Part shown: positions 23,177-33,407 of the stretch, piece by piece
Numbering within the stretch: the first letter of the stretch is position 1
Layout: every line of letters starts with the position of its first letter
Assembly: GCA_027946555.1 (NCBI GenBank)
Contig: JAPEVC010000068.1
Coordinates: 62,001 to 126,000 of the forward strand
Source of the DNA: Gnomoniopsis sp. IMI 355080
Lineage: Eukaryota; Ascomycota; Sordariomycetes; Diaporthales; Gnomoniaceae
Direction: 5' to 3'
Length of the DNA: 64,000 bases
The notes under the pieces: generated by a model
What the model was told of the DNA's origin: nothing
What the model saw: the letters and a program-made list of their open reading frames with translations, nothing else
Databases searched by the model: none
Program-made: the position numbers and the translations under genes

Positions 23177-23977
23177 ATGTCATCAGTCAATTTGCCCTTC
23201 TCAGCCGCAACGGCCGCTAAAGACGACGTCTCTCGGTCTCGTCCCTCACAAGCGCTTGTCTTCACAAACATCATCTTCAACTCGGTCAGGGTCGTCAGCA
23301 AAACTTCTATCATGAAGACCAAGGGCTCTCCGGAACAATCAATACTCATGGGCAAGTGGTCGTCGAAGACCACAGAACAAAATGCCAACCGAGTGCGGAA
23401 CAATCAGCGGCGGCACCGGGCCCGGGTCAAGTCTCGCATGGAGGAGCTCGAGGCTCGCTTGCACGAAACCAATGCCAAGCTTGAAGCTGCCCTGTCTACT
23501 ATTAGTAGTCTGACGGCAGAAGTCGAGGCTTTTCGTGCCGGCCAAATACCGAAATCTTCTCAGCTCGAATTGCCTCGCCCTTTGGATTATGCCTCCCCGG
23601 TTCTTGACCACAATCCTCAATATCCTCAGGTGACCAACACATCTACAGGGCATTCTGGCAACAAACCCGAGGAGCCTTCTCCCACACAGAGGGATGCAGA
23701 GCCAAACGTTAGGGCCCCTACCACAGAGCTGACGACCATCGAGAACGATTCCATCTGCCACTGCCTGGAGGGTGCACCGCCACCTGCGCACGGCGAGTCC
23801 ACAATGTCCTGCAGCTCTGCCTTTCAAATCATCGAGCAACAGAATTCCAGCGGCGTGGAGGAGACAGTGATCAAAGCCTGGCTCGGGCCTGGCTTTCGTC
23901 TGAAACCTGGGGAGGCTTGTCGGGTCGAAACCAACAGGCTCTATGAACTTCTCGATCGCATCACATCCCCATCGTGA
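23177..23977 (+). CDS. bZIP transcription factor, AP-1/Yap-like, next to arsM
   Basis: Single-exon frame of 266 residues from the first ATG. The basic region NANRVRNNQRRHRARVKSR (about 69-87) is followed by a leucine-zipper-like helix MEELEARLHETNAKLEAALS with a partner segment to about 115. A Pro/Thr-rich middle follows, then a conserved-type C-terminal region. That region has a CxC (DSICHCLEG), a further Cys in TMSCSSAFQIIEQ, and GFRLKPGEACRVETNRLYEL. C-terminal cysteines are used for redox or arsenite sensing in yeast Yap1 and Yap8, which makes a similar role plausible here. The first 45 residues have no bZIP character, so the ATG at 23312 (MKTKGSPEQ) is an equally good start. The arsenite-responsive role is inferred from position only. 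Confidence 0.78.
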   Translation: MSSVNLPFSAATAAKDDVSRSRPSQALVFTNIIFNSVRVVSKTSIMKTKGSPEQSILMGKWSSKTTEQNANRVRNNQRRHRARVKSRMEELEARLHETNAKLEAALSTISSLTAEVEAFRAGQIPKSSQLELPRPLDYASPVLDHNPQYPQVTNTSTGHSGNKPEEPSPTQRDAEPNVRAPTTELTTIENDSICHCLEGAPPPAHGESTMSCSSAFQIIEQQNSSGVEETVIKAWLGPGFRLKPGEACRVETNRLYELLDRITSPS

Positions 23978-24242
23978 ACAATCAAGATTGTTCACAGACT
24001 GCATATCTAAGTACGGCCTTCTTGATAAGTGAGCCTTCAAAATATTATTAAGACGTGTTCTAAAGGGGTCTGGTATGTAGTAGACCTTCCACCTATGCGA
24101 ATGATATTATACAGTTTGGCTCACCAAATCCCGTTTTGAAAGGAATGAGGCGAAGAGGTATTCGTTGACCTTTTACAAACACTAAAATTCAACCTGCATC
24201 AACTCCAGCAAGGGCGTTCTCAGCCCTTGTGAGTTTCTCAGT

Positions 24243-25261
24243 CTATGGCGGAAGGATACCAGCAATCTTAAAGGCGGCAATTAGCGGCCCTGGAACGCCG
24301 GTCAGATCGTTCTCATCCGGACCAAGCGCGTCGAGTCGTTCTTGGGTGATTCCACAGCAGTATTTGCTATCCCTCGAGATCAGGGGTGCTGAGAAGGCTT
24401 CGACCGCGGATGCAGCGCTACCATCGCTATCATCGCTGCCACCAAAAAGCCCCGTAATCGCAGGACCAATATCGGCCAAGAGCTTCGTGGCGGCTGGGAC
24501 AAGAGACTGTGGGATTGCGATTGTCCCGCTACGGCCCTGCCATGCGTTCACTGCTGCAGTGAAGTTACCCTGAATCTGGTCGTTGATAGGTGAGGCAATG
24601 CCTCGCAGGCTTGGATCCAGGACGTTTAGCAGCTTCTACTGTTAGCTTCACAAGTACTCGCCCTACATAACAGCAGAGCGACTTACAGCAGTACCGAGAG
24701 CAGCCGAATTGTTTTGCTGGATAATCAAGGTATCCCGAATCAAACTCCGCGTATCCAGAATCCCAAAGAGCGCATTATCGAAATCTCCTTGCTTAGCATC
24801 CAAGTTTTGTAGCAGCAGGTTGATGTTGGGCTGGAGGAACAAGAACTCAATGCCCACGGCCGTCCTACGTTAGGAGCGAGATGTTAGCCATCACAGTCTC
24901 AGTCTGCATGAAAGCTCCCGCACCGCAGCACTTACGAATCAGTCGGACTCAGCAATGGAGTCGACTCTGCAACCGTTGTCGTTTGATTGAGCGCAGTACC
25001 AAGATTCACGACCGCCTCGTTCACGCTGAGAAGGCCCCCGATTCCACCGTCAAATGCCACTACACTGTTGTTTGCGGCAGCTAAACTGGCTCCTATCGCG
25101 GCAATGGACTGGTTCACGGCTGCGACGCCTCCTGCTTGGCGAGCGTCGAAGGACCGGCTCAATTGCATCCCTTGCAGTGCATCGGTGAAGTCTCGCTTGA
25201 CAACAGCCGAGGTCACTGCTGTGAGACTCAAAAGAGCGAGAGCAAGTGTTGAGACAACCAT
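24243..25261 (-). CDS. Secreted HsbA-type hydrophobic surface-binding/cell-wall galactomannoprotein
   Basis: Three exons. The first encodes a signal peptide (MVVSTLALALLSLTAVTSA), probably a dibasic KR site, and SFDARQAGGVAAVNQSIAAI. The second begins with a spliced codon into STAVGIEFLFLQPNINLLLQ, and the third begins KLLNVLDPSLRGI. Alternating Leu/Ile/Ala helices with N-glycosylation sequons (NNS, NQT, NFT) and total length near 275 fit the HsbA family, which adsorbs to hydrophobic surfaces in aspergilli. The C-terminal 75 residues are atypical, with a GGSDDSDGSAAS linker and SKYCCGITQERLDALGPDEN containing a Cys pair. Secreted; could bind cuticle or wax if the organism is host-associated (inference). 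Confidence 0.72.
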
Positions 25262-27130
25262 GGTGGCTGGATGAGTAGTGAACGTACGAAAGTTTATGCG
25301 AAAAGGCTTTGCCGGCTAAAATGTCGGTCGTAATTTGGGTTTTACCCTTCCTTTTCTTGCTTGCTGATGTTCCTAGGAACCACTCTTGACCTTGATAGGC
25401 CTTTCAGATGAACAGTCTGGGGAGTCAATTGAAAGAGTCGCAGGATGGAGAAGGGAGAGGATGATGAGCGATATGCTTTCAAAAAGTGCACCCCGTCCAA
25501 AATGCAAGCTTGGACACGATTGGAGCGGTCTTTCCGACGCGGGGGCATTGAAATATGACGATTGAACTCAAACTGTGTAGGTACTGTATTAGCTATCAGG
25601 AGGCATGTTCATGCCGATGGACTTTGCATATGCCGAGAATCACAAGCCGTTGAAAGTCCCATAGTACTTTACATATTTACTCCGAGGCAGTTGATAGCAC
25701 ATGAGATATTGCCAGCTCATCCCAGCGTTCCCCGCAAGTGCGACGAACGACTCTTACGTCGAAAGTTGCGGGGAGCCGTATAAAGAAGCCGGGGTGGGCC
25801 ATGTTGAGGTATGGCAGCCTCGCGATGATCTCTCACACCACGGGTAATTCGAGCCCTGATCGTCGCCTCGAATCTTGGCTCATGTAGGCTTTCAGCATGG
25901 TAGTGATTCACTATTATGTGCAGGTTCATAAGTATTCCCAATAACTGGATTACGTGTGATTGGTTGGACATGCACAGGCCATCTGCATATTCGAAAGTCT
26001 GAGAACCGGGCACGCGATGTTTCTTGTGACTATGACCTCGTTCGTCCGAGTTTTACTATCCAGTATAGGCGGCATTGCCGCATCGATCGGACCAGCGCTG
26101 CAAACATGATTTGTTGATGGCATAGTTAATCATCAAATAAGATCTTGGCTTTGACCGGTTGATGCTACGCTGGGTCAGCCTATATACCCATACCCAGCAA
26201 CCGTGTATGGGATGAATGACCATCTGTAGATGGCCTGGGCGCACATGAGACGTAGGACCCAACCAGTCGCGATTCGCAATCCAGGCCTGGTTTTGAAACG
26301 CATGGATTTCCTAAACGGGTCACCAGACCAACGCAACAAGCGGGGAATTTGCTTGGAAAATTTATTGCATGAGGTAACGTCAGTGACGGTAAATTCCAAT
26401 GTGATACCTGTGCTCTTTTGCAGGAACACAAAGGTTGGAAAAGCCATGACTGGCTAGCGTACATTGGCTGGCCGAGACAGTCTCTACCCGATACATTACC
26501 ACGGCGCCTAGCCATGATATCTGGACAAGTAGCAGAGGCAATTGAGATAACTGCATACCCCCATCGCGCGTCGCCAACAAACCTCCTTGACACAGATTCT
26601 ACCTTCCATTTTGATGCCAGAGTGACGATGACGTTGTCTGGCGTCACGCACAACTTTCTCGGGCAAGATGTCCAGCCTCGTGCTCAAAAATTTGGTTGGG
26701 TAGTGGTTGCATTCCATATCGAGAATGAACATATATAGCTGAAACCAGTCAGCACGGTAGCAAACGCAAAAGTATCAGGGGATTATCTAGGCAGTCGCCG
26801 TATTGATGAACAGCACAATCGGTTGAAACAATGTGACTCTGTGGGCAAGAGAAAGTGAAAAGTCCCTAGTACGAAATAGGTGACATAGGTGATAGGGGTA
26901 ACAAACCTTGTAATCACAGTCAACTCAGACGAGCTATACCTCTACCTAAATACCTTGAGTATCGTAGCTGAGACCGATGGAAAATCTGTGTTTGGGGTGC
27001 AAGAGAGTCAAAAGCAGACGCGCCAGCCCAACCAGTGACGTGAACAATATAATGCATCAAATTTGATGCGGACCAACTCTTGAGCAAACAGTGCCAATAG
27101 ATAATCTCACGAGTCGAGCTCCTGAGGATA
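25262..27130. other. Intergenic, no gene recognised
   Basis: About 1.9 kb between the divergent HsbA-type gene start and the RecQ stop. Overlapping frames at 26180-26740 on both strands show no family motif and no preferred strand, so I left them out. Confidence 0.55.
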
Positions 27131-29932
27131 TCAACCCAGACCACGCCCACGCCCTCGCCCGTTCGTTCCACGGGATTGGAGGCTCTGGAAATTTGCAGCT
27201 TTGCAAGCGGCAGTGAACTCCCTCAACAGGTCCTGTGGCCCAACAGGGTTTTGTCAGTGAATCTAGAAGTAGATATTCCCATAAAAGACCGAAAATCCGC
27301 GCAAAGTCAACCACGCTGCGACTGTTCGCTGCTAAATGAAGGAAGGAAAGACAATTCGAAACATGATTTTCTGTTTCCGGTGCTGGGGAAACTGTTGGGG
27401 CGGGACACAGCGGGGTCTAGGGGCATGAGGCAAACAGTATAATATGAGATGTATGACATGGGGATCTACACTTACGTCAAAGTCCTGATCAATCATAGAC
27501 TCCCAAGCCAAAGAATCTTTCATTTTCAGTGTCGTAACTCGTGGGCTGACGATCCCAAATGCAACACGTGCAAGGAAGCGGGGGTCGTCTCGGACAGGAC
27601 ATACATCCAGTACAAGCTGGATTCCCTCACGATCCAAGGGACGATGCTCTTTTGGAGGGTGCTCGACAGCCTCATCGCTGATGCAGAAAGTGCAGTGACC
27701 ACACCGCTCCTTGCCATCTGGTAGGTTCATCCCGAAGTGCTGAGCTAGCGCCTGTGCGAAGCACTTCTCCCCCGTGACAAGGTCCACGACTTCTTTAGTT
27801 CGGTAGAGCGAGTCCTTCTCTTTCTGCTCCAGGTCGGAATACATTTTCTTAGCGAGGTCGTCAAGTTCTTCTTGGCTCTGGGGCAACTTTTGAAGAACGC
27901 GAAATACCGGTGTCACTCCTTTTGCAGTAAGCTGGATGATCCCATCCCGGTCCAGGAGGTCCAGGATCTGTATGATTTTGGTACGGAGGAAGCCAGTCTC
28001 ACGCGTGATTCTATTCACATCAACATGGATGTACTTGGTTTTCTGCTCGGCGTAGTCCATGATGGCTTTGGCTTCTGGACGGTCTCTTTCCTTCATATTG
28101 TTCACAACCTGGTAGTAGAGACCACTTTTGATGATTTCGAACTGATACTGGCTGTACTCAGGGGTAATGGCTCGAATCAGGTTGTAATGTAGTTCAAGAG
28201 TGGCGTATATAACACTGAGCGGGCTAGACTTGATATCAAACTCCTTCATTTGTTCATAGAGGTTTTTCTTGAATGTCTCATTAGGACGAAGCCGAGAAAC
28301 TTCATGATCAAAGATGTCGCCGATGAGCCTTCGGAACGGTTCATAGGAGGGAAGGTCGCCTCTCGCAAAGTTCTCCCGGATATAAAAGTCGGCGTTGCAG
28401 AGGTACAACATGCAATCGCTAGTCTGGCCATCTCTGCCAGCGCGGCCGATCTGTTGACTATACTCTTCAATCGTGGCCGGAAGGGTAAAATGAATAATGT
28501 TGCGTATGTCGGGCTTGTCGACTCCCATACCGAATGCGATTGTCGCAACGACAATCTTTACACGATTTGCCATGAAGTCATCCTGCGTTTTCGTTTTTTG
28601 TTCGACTTTCAGACCTGCATGAAATGCAGCGGCGTCAAAGCCCTTCTTCTGAAGGTACAAGGCAAGGTCTCCTGCTTCCTGCACTATCACATCAGCGATG
28701 ATTTGCCCGAGGGTTTCTTGCATGGCTCTTGGCGTACCTTCTGCCTAGTGACATAGACAAGACTTGAGCCCGGATGCTCTCGCAGGAAACTACAGATTTT
28801 AGAAAGCTTGTCGGATTCCTTGTGTATACATTCAGCGTAGAGGTTTAGGCTGTCGCCACAACTGTCAGTCTCTCGGCAAAGCGACCAGTGGTGACGAGGA
28901 AATATGCCTACTTGGGCCTGTATGGGACTGTTCGAAAAACTCCAGCTGGATCAATTTGAAATGCCTTGCACACGTCTTCGGCTACCCTGGCAGTTGCTGT
29001 AGCAGTCAAACAGATGACACGTTCAGCCTTGATCTCGTCGACAAAACGAGCCACTAGAAACTCAGTTTTAGCTTGAGTGCGTTAGGAGGATAAGATTCGT
29101 GATGCATACCCTTGAGATACTCGGGCCGAAAGGAATGTCCCCACTGTGATCAGATCAATCAGCATCTAGAGAGGTAAATATCACGGACAGTCGGCATACT
29201 TCGGAAATACAATGCGCTTCGTCGACAGCGACAAGCCGGACGCCTCCAGGAACATGTTTCATCTGGTCCACGAAGCGCTCGTTGTTTAAGCGTTCCGGCG
29301 AGCAGTAGATGATTTGTAGATCACCAGTTGCCAGCTGGCGGCTGATATCCTGCAGTTGGGCCATTGATTTGGTGGAGTCAATACATTCTGCTGCGACTCC
29401 ACGGCTCTTCAATGCATCGACTTGATCTTTCATGAGGGCGATCAATGGCGAAATGACAATAGTGATCCCCGACTGGCCTGGCTCCCTGAGTCCTCGAGTT
29501 GCATCCATTTCACTGAAGGCCATGCCGGGTATCTGTCACCATCATCAGCAATTGAGTCATTCAAGAAACGGCTGAGGATCGACCGACTTGATAACAAAGA
29601 GACTTGCCGGCTCCTGTTGGGAAGATGACCATCGCGCTCTTGCCAGAAAGAATTCTCCTGATAGCGGCCTCCTGCTCGTAGCGAAAAGATTTGTATCCAA
29701 ACGTTTTCTCCAGCAGACGGCGGGCGATGGCAGTATTTTCCTCGTCGTAGGCTGCATCATGCTCAGCCTTGACGCGCTTGGAGGTGGGTTCGTTGTCAAT
29801 GCCATCTCTGCCACTCAGGTCGCTGGTGGTGCGCTTGTGGCCACTCTGGGTGGGAGCCTGCCTGTTCTGCAGGATCTCGCCTACATCAACACCATCAAAG
29901 ACATCATCGTCGCTGAATTCGTCGTCGCTCAT
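27131..29932 (-). CDS. RecQ-family 3'-5' DNA helicase (short, RECQ1-like)
   Basis: ATP-dependent helicase acting in replication and recombination repair. The start is the ATG of MSDDEFSDDDVFDG; the open extension upstream begins at TTG. Motifs in order are a QEAAIRRILSGK region, Walker A FPTGAGKSLCYQ, VISPLIALMKDQV, DEAHCISEWGHSFRPEYLK, LTATATARVAEDV, FHAGLKVEQK, VATIAFGMGVDKPDIR and QQIGRAGRDGQ. The RQC zinc site follows as KCFAQAL...CGHCTFC. Short introns join YQ to IPG, SE to WGH, LK to VARF and RP to NLNLYAE. The last exon (27232-27131), after a 243-nt intron, encodes DLLREFTAAC and ends in an RGRGRGLG tail. No HRDC domain is seen, which separates it from long BLM/Sgs1 types. It is divergent from the YwbE-domain gene. 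Confidence 0.92.
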
Positions 29933-30387
29933 CCTGACGGTGCGCAATTGGCGTGTGGACGCGTTTGGGGTTAAGGTGGCGCCGTGGGGTTGAGATGGGG
30001 CGCTTCTAAACGCGACCTCATGTGACAAGAGCTAGACGTCTCGGGCGGTGACGTTTTCGAAGTACAGGGGATGCCCGCCCACTTGAGGTTCCTGGAGTGA
30101 GCCTTCCCGAGGTACTTAGTGCGCCAATCCCTGAAATCAGTATGCCCCTAGGGCCGTCCCGAACCGCCGTATTCGAACATTTGCGACTCTGAAGGCAACG
30201 ACGTCTCAATTTTCGCCCACTCTGCACCTATCTTACTTAGTCCAAAACTTTACTACCATTTGTTCCTCATCACGCTGTCTCACAACCGCAAGCATCTTTT
30301 AAACCTTAGCTTGTCATCAGAACGAAAGAAAAGAAAAAAAGACCAACAACGCCTGTCACGGTTAGAAAGCAAAGAAGGGAAAAAGGC
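29933..30387. promoter_or_regulatory. Divergent promoter region, RecQ and YwbE-domain genes
   Basis: 455 nt between two divergent starts. The part before the plus-strand ATG is A-rich (agaaaagaaaaaaagacc), as is common in fungal leaders. No specific factor site identified. Confidence 0.5.
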
Positions 30388-30966
30388 ATGAACCGCCAAC
30401 GACCCGCGTCAGGCCGGCACCCCGCAGTACCCAAGACAACCGCGGTCGTCCCCGGCGCTTCCGTAAATATCGTGCTCAAAGCCGACCAACCCACCGGGCG
30501 CACTGTTTCGGGCGTCGTGAAAGATGTGCTCACGCGCGGAAACCACCCTCGAGGCATCAAGGTGCGTCTCGCCGACGGCCGTGTCGGGCGCGTTCAAAGC
30601 ATGACCTCCTCCACGTCAGCATCGCCCGGGGATCCAGGTGGCGTCGTGGAAGGCGCGAATCTGGACTCGCGCGGTGGGCTTCAAGACAGTGGGTATGGAC
30701 GTCGTGGCGGTGAGGCATCAGGCGAGGGACTACCATCGCAGCAGATCGGGCTGGAAGCTTTCATCAAGGAGGCGAGGCCGAGGCAGAAGCGAAAGGGCAA
30801 GGCGGGCGGCGCGAGCGGTGCTACTGAGCCTGCCGAAGCGCAAGAAGAAGAGACTGTCCCCTCGCCACTGTCCCAGATGGCAACTTGTCCCGTCTGCGGT
30901 GAGTTCGAGGGCGATGAGGCTGCGGTCGCCCATCACGTCGCCGGCCACTTCGATTCGGCATCTTAG
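30388..30966 (+). CDS. YwbE-type (DUF2196) domain protein with C-terminal zinc finger
   Basis: Single exon, 192 residues. Residues about 22-70 match the small bacterial/archaeal/fungal YwbE domain (PGASVNIVLKADQPTGRTVS, then GVVKDVLTRGNHPRGIKVRL, then ADGRVGRVQ), which is of unknown molecular function. A basic Gly/Lys linker follows (ARPRQKRKGKAGGASG). The C-terminus has a single finger CPVCGEFEGDEAAVAHHVAG ending with a further H, with C-x2-C and C-terminal His spacing like ubiquitin-binding UBZ fingers. The nucleus is a likely location because of the basic linker (inference). Divergent with a RecQ helicase, which suggests but does not show a DNA-repair link. Confidence 0.8.
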   Translation: MNRQRPASGRHPAVPKTTAVVPGASVNIVLKADQPTGRTVSGVVKDVLTRGNHPRGIKVRLADGRVGRVQSMTSSTSASPGDPGGVVEGANLDSRGGLQDSGYGRRGGEASGEGLPSQQIGLEAFIKEARPRQKRKGKAGGASGATEPAEAQEEETVPSPLSQMATCPVCGEFEGDEAAVAHHVAGHFDSAS

Positions 30967-31425
30967 TACGGGGCTGCAAAGCGGTCAGGGAACACTATAC
31001 AATGAAGACAGATACTACTCTCAACACCTATCCCGGCCATTCTTCGAAGCGACATGCTCTATCTCGGCTGTCTCTGACTGAGGCGCTACCTGCGGGACCA
31101 TATTACGTTGGCCAAGCGTTTAAGAAGAATCTTTCAGGTGGCTGGTCTCTGCAGTATATCTGGAAGAATCACGAAATCTGGATAAAGCATTTACGTTCGT
31201 GTTGTCTCACGGCTAACCGTTTCATCTGTTGCCTTTTGGCGATGTATTCACTCACAGACACTACAACACGCCCCAACATGCTCGTGTTGCAAGCAAAAGA
31301 GAAGACAAGTCAAGGAATCGAGTAGGGTCGCCCGAAAATACGAATGGACCATCAAAAGCTTGCCTGGAGTATGTCCAGCCTCAATAAGGAAAGGGGCCTG
31401 GGCGAAGTGTCAAGTCAGGACGGCT
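30967..31425. other. Intergenic between convergent genes
   Basis: No gene recognised. Contains the 3' UTRs of the YwbE-domain gene and the acidic protein gene. Confidence 0.6.
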
Positions 31426-32760
31426 CTATCCCATAGTCATAACCAAGCCCTTCTTGATATTTTTCATCTCGCCAGCCAAAGGGTCCTTTTTGTCGAAGCT
31501 GTATTTTTTACGGTCCGCGACGCTCCAGGTCGTGATATCGAGGCTGTCACCACCGAAATGACTGTTCGACGGACCCATGGGCTGAGCGCTGGGATAATCT
31601 TTTTGGTAGGACTTGAAGGACTTGCTCCATCCCCAACTGGTTTCGCTTGCTGGCAGTGACACGTCAGTGTCCAGGGCGGCCGTCAGGTCGTCAATATCAT
31701 CGACACCATGGAGCGTGATGCCGAACTTGGTTGCATAGGCGTTGATGTAGTCATCAAAATGGTCGGGGATCCACGTGAAACGAGATGGCCTAGCGCAGAC
31801 CTCCTCTGTGTCTTCCTGGAGCAAACTCGAGTCTCTGAAGCTTGACGCGACCTTGATGTAGAGGGTCATGATTAGACCAAGGTTCTTCACAGCGGAGTTC
31901 TCGTCCAGGAGCTTCTCTGCTTCAAGACGAGCAAGCATGGTCAGGAAGAGGCGACCGATCAGCTGAGCACATGCGCATGCATTTTCGCCGTCATCGATCC
32001 TACGGAGGATGTTGTGTCAGCAAATATGGCACTCTGTAGGTTTGGGGACTGGAGACCTGGGCTCACATGGAGAAGCCCTGGCCATCGCCGAGCAGAAATA
32101 GCGCAAGACCCTCGCACACAACCCACTGCTCTTGCCATGTTTCGGCCTCGTCCCAATCGAGCAGCAAATTCTGGCAGACCTCGAGTAGGCCGTATGCCCG
32201 ATGATCGTTGAAGGTGTACATGTTGAAGTAGTCCGGGCAGCGGACGTCGGTCATGCTGAATTGGGAGATCAACTTGCGGAACCCACCGTAGGTCAAGATC
32301 CAGGGATGATCCGGGTATTCACTGGCGGGTTTCTGGCACTTCACACTCTCGTGGTCAGTATATGGTAATTACTAGTACCCGGGATGCATTTTGTGATGAT
32401 ACCTACGGGACAATTCTTTCCGCCGTCGCATTTGGGATCATCGCTCTTACGGCTTGCTTTGGGCGCCTCTTCGTCGTCCTCGCTCTCCTCATCGTCCTCG
32501 CTCTCCTCGTCGTCTTCTTCATCACTGTCGTTGCCCTCAATAAATGGAGGCTTGCAAATGCAGATGTAAGCATTCGCCCGCGAGGTATCTCGAACGGCCA
32601 ATCTGAAGTCATCGTCCGCGTTTCTGGATGCTGAAACGGCAGCCCAGCGCTTACTCGATGGAGCTGGAGTTGGAGCTGGAACAGCAGCGGAAGTCTTCGC
32701 TTTCTTGGCTCGACTCTCGGCGGCCGGTGCGGCTCTCTTGGATGCAGCTTTGGGAGGCAT
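31426..32760 (-). CDS. Acidic, probably nuclear protein of unknown function
   Basis: Three exons give about 400 residues. Exon 1 starts MPPKAASKRAAP with a bipartite-like basic stretch (SRAKKAKTS) and then an Ala/Pro linker. A region with spaced cysteines follows (ANAYICICKPPF) and a long Asp/Glu/Ser tract around EESEDDEESEDDEEAP, then KCDGGKNCPV. The first intron (donor gtaggt) joins NCP to SVKCQKPASEYPDHPW. Exon 2 is Trp-rich (LLLDWDEAETWQEQWVVCEG). The second intron (gtgagc...cgtag) joins GFSM to the exon carrying DDGENACACAQLIGR. The C-terminal half contains WIPDHFDDYINAYATKFGI and ends with a basic KKDPLAGEMKNIKKGLVMTM. The organisation looks like a conserved fungal-specific protein, but I do not recognise a named family. 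Confidence 0.72.
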
Positions 32761-33407
32761 GGTGAGTACTAGCGCTAATTCGAACCAGATGAGACAGACA
32801 CGGAATCAAGAGGGATACACCCTGTTCTATAACAATTGGAATCAATAAGAAAGGCGAATGATCTATGGTGATTACTTCGTGATCTTTGTCAAAAAAAAAG
32901 AAATTTAGGTTCGACAGCGCGTTTGAGGAGACGCGTCGACAGGGAAGCTGTAGCATGACATCGGTGCAAGGGGCCAAACCCCACAAAATGGAAGGCTCCA
33001 CAGGCGCTGAAGAAGAGTTATAGCGAATTCGTAATCATCATATGTATATGATACTCAGCACCCAGTCCCGATCTTACTGCGTCATGCGTCCATCGGTCCA
33101 CCAGGTAAACCACCATGGTTCGTGAGATGCGTTCTCGAATGTCATGTAGTGGTTAAACCAACTCCGAACCTTGAACGAGAAGGAGCATGTTTACGGATCC
33201 ATGTTAGCATCTTGAAAGCGTTTGATTATGGCTATCCATGTGCTGTCATCTAGACAGACAACCCCTTTTCTTCTACACCATGTAGTCGCTCCTTGTCGGT
33301 CATACGTTTGCGCAGGCTACCTACCCAAGGTAGCATGTCCACTGTCCATCCAACAGCCCGAAAGGTATAGGAGTGCTCCTTTCGCGACTTCGTGGTAGTT
33401 CCGGAGC
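32761..33407. other. Intergenic
   Basis: About 650 nt holding the promoter of the acidic protein gene and the 3' UTR of the next minus-strand gene. An A-run lies near 32891. Confidence 0.6.

Noticed and set aside
26180..26740. Overlapping frames on both strands, up to 157 codons
   Set aside because: No motif, no preferred strand, no spliced partner.
29933..30028. Longer RecQ N-terminus (MSHEVAFRS)
   Set aside because: Starts with TTG. The ATG at 29932 is the first suitable one.
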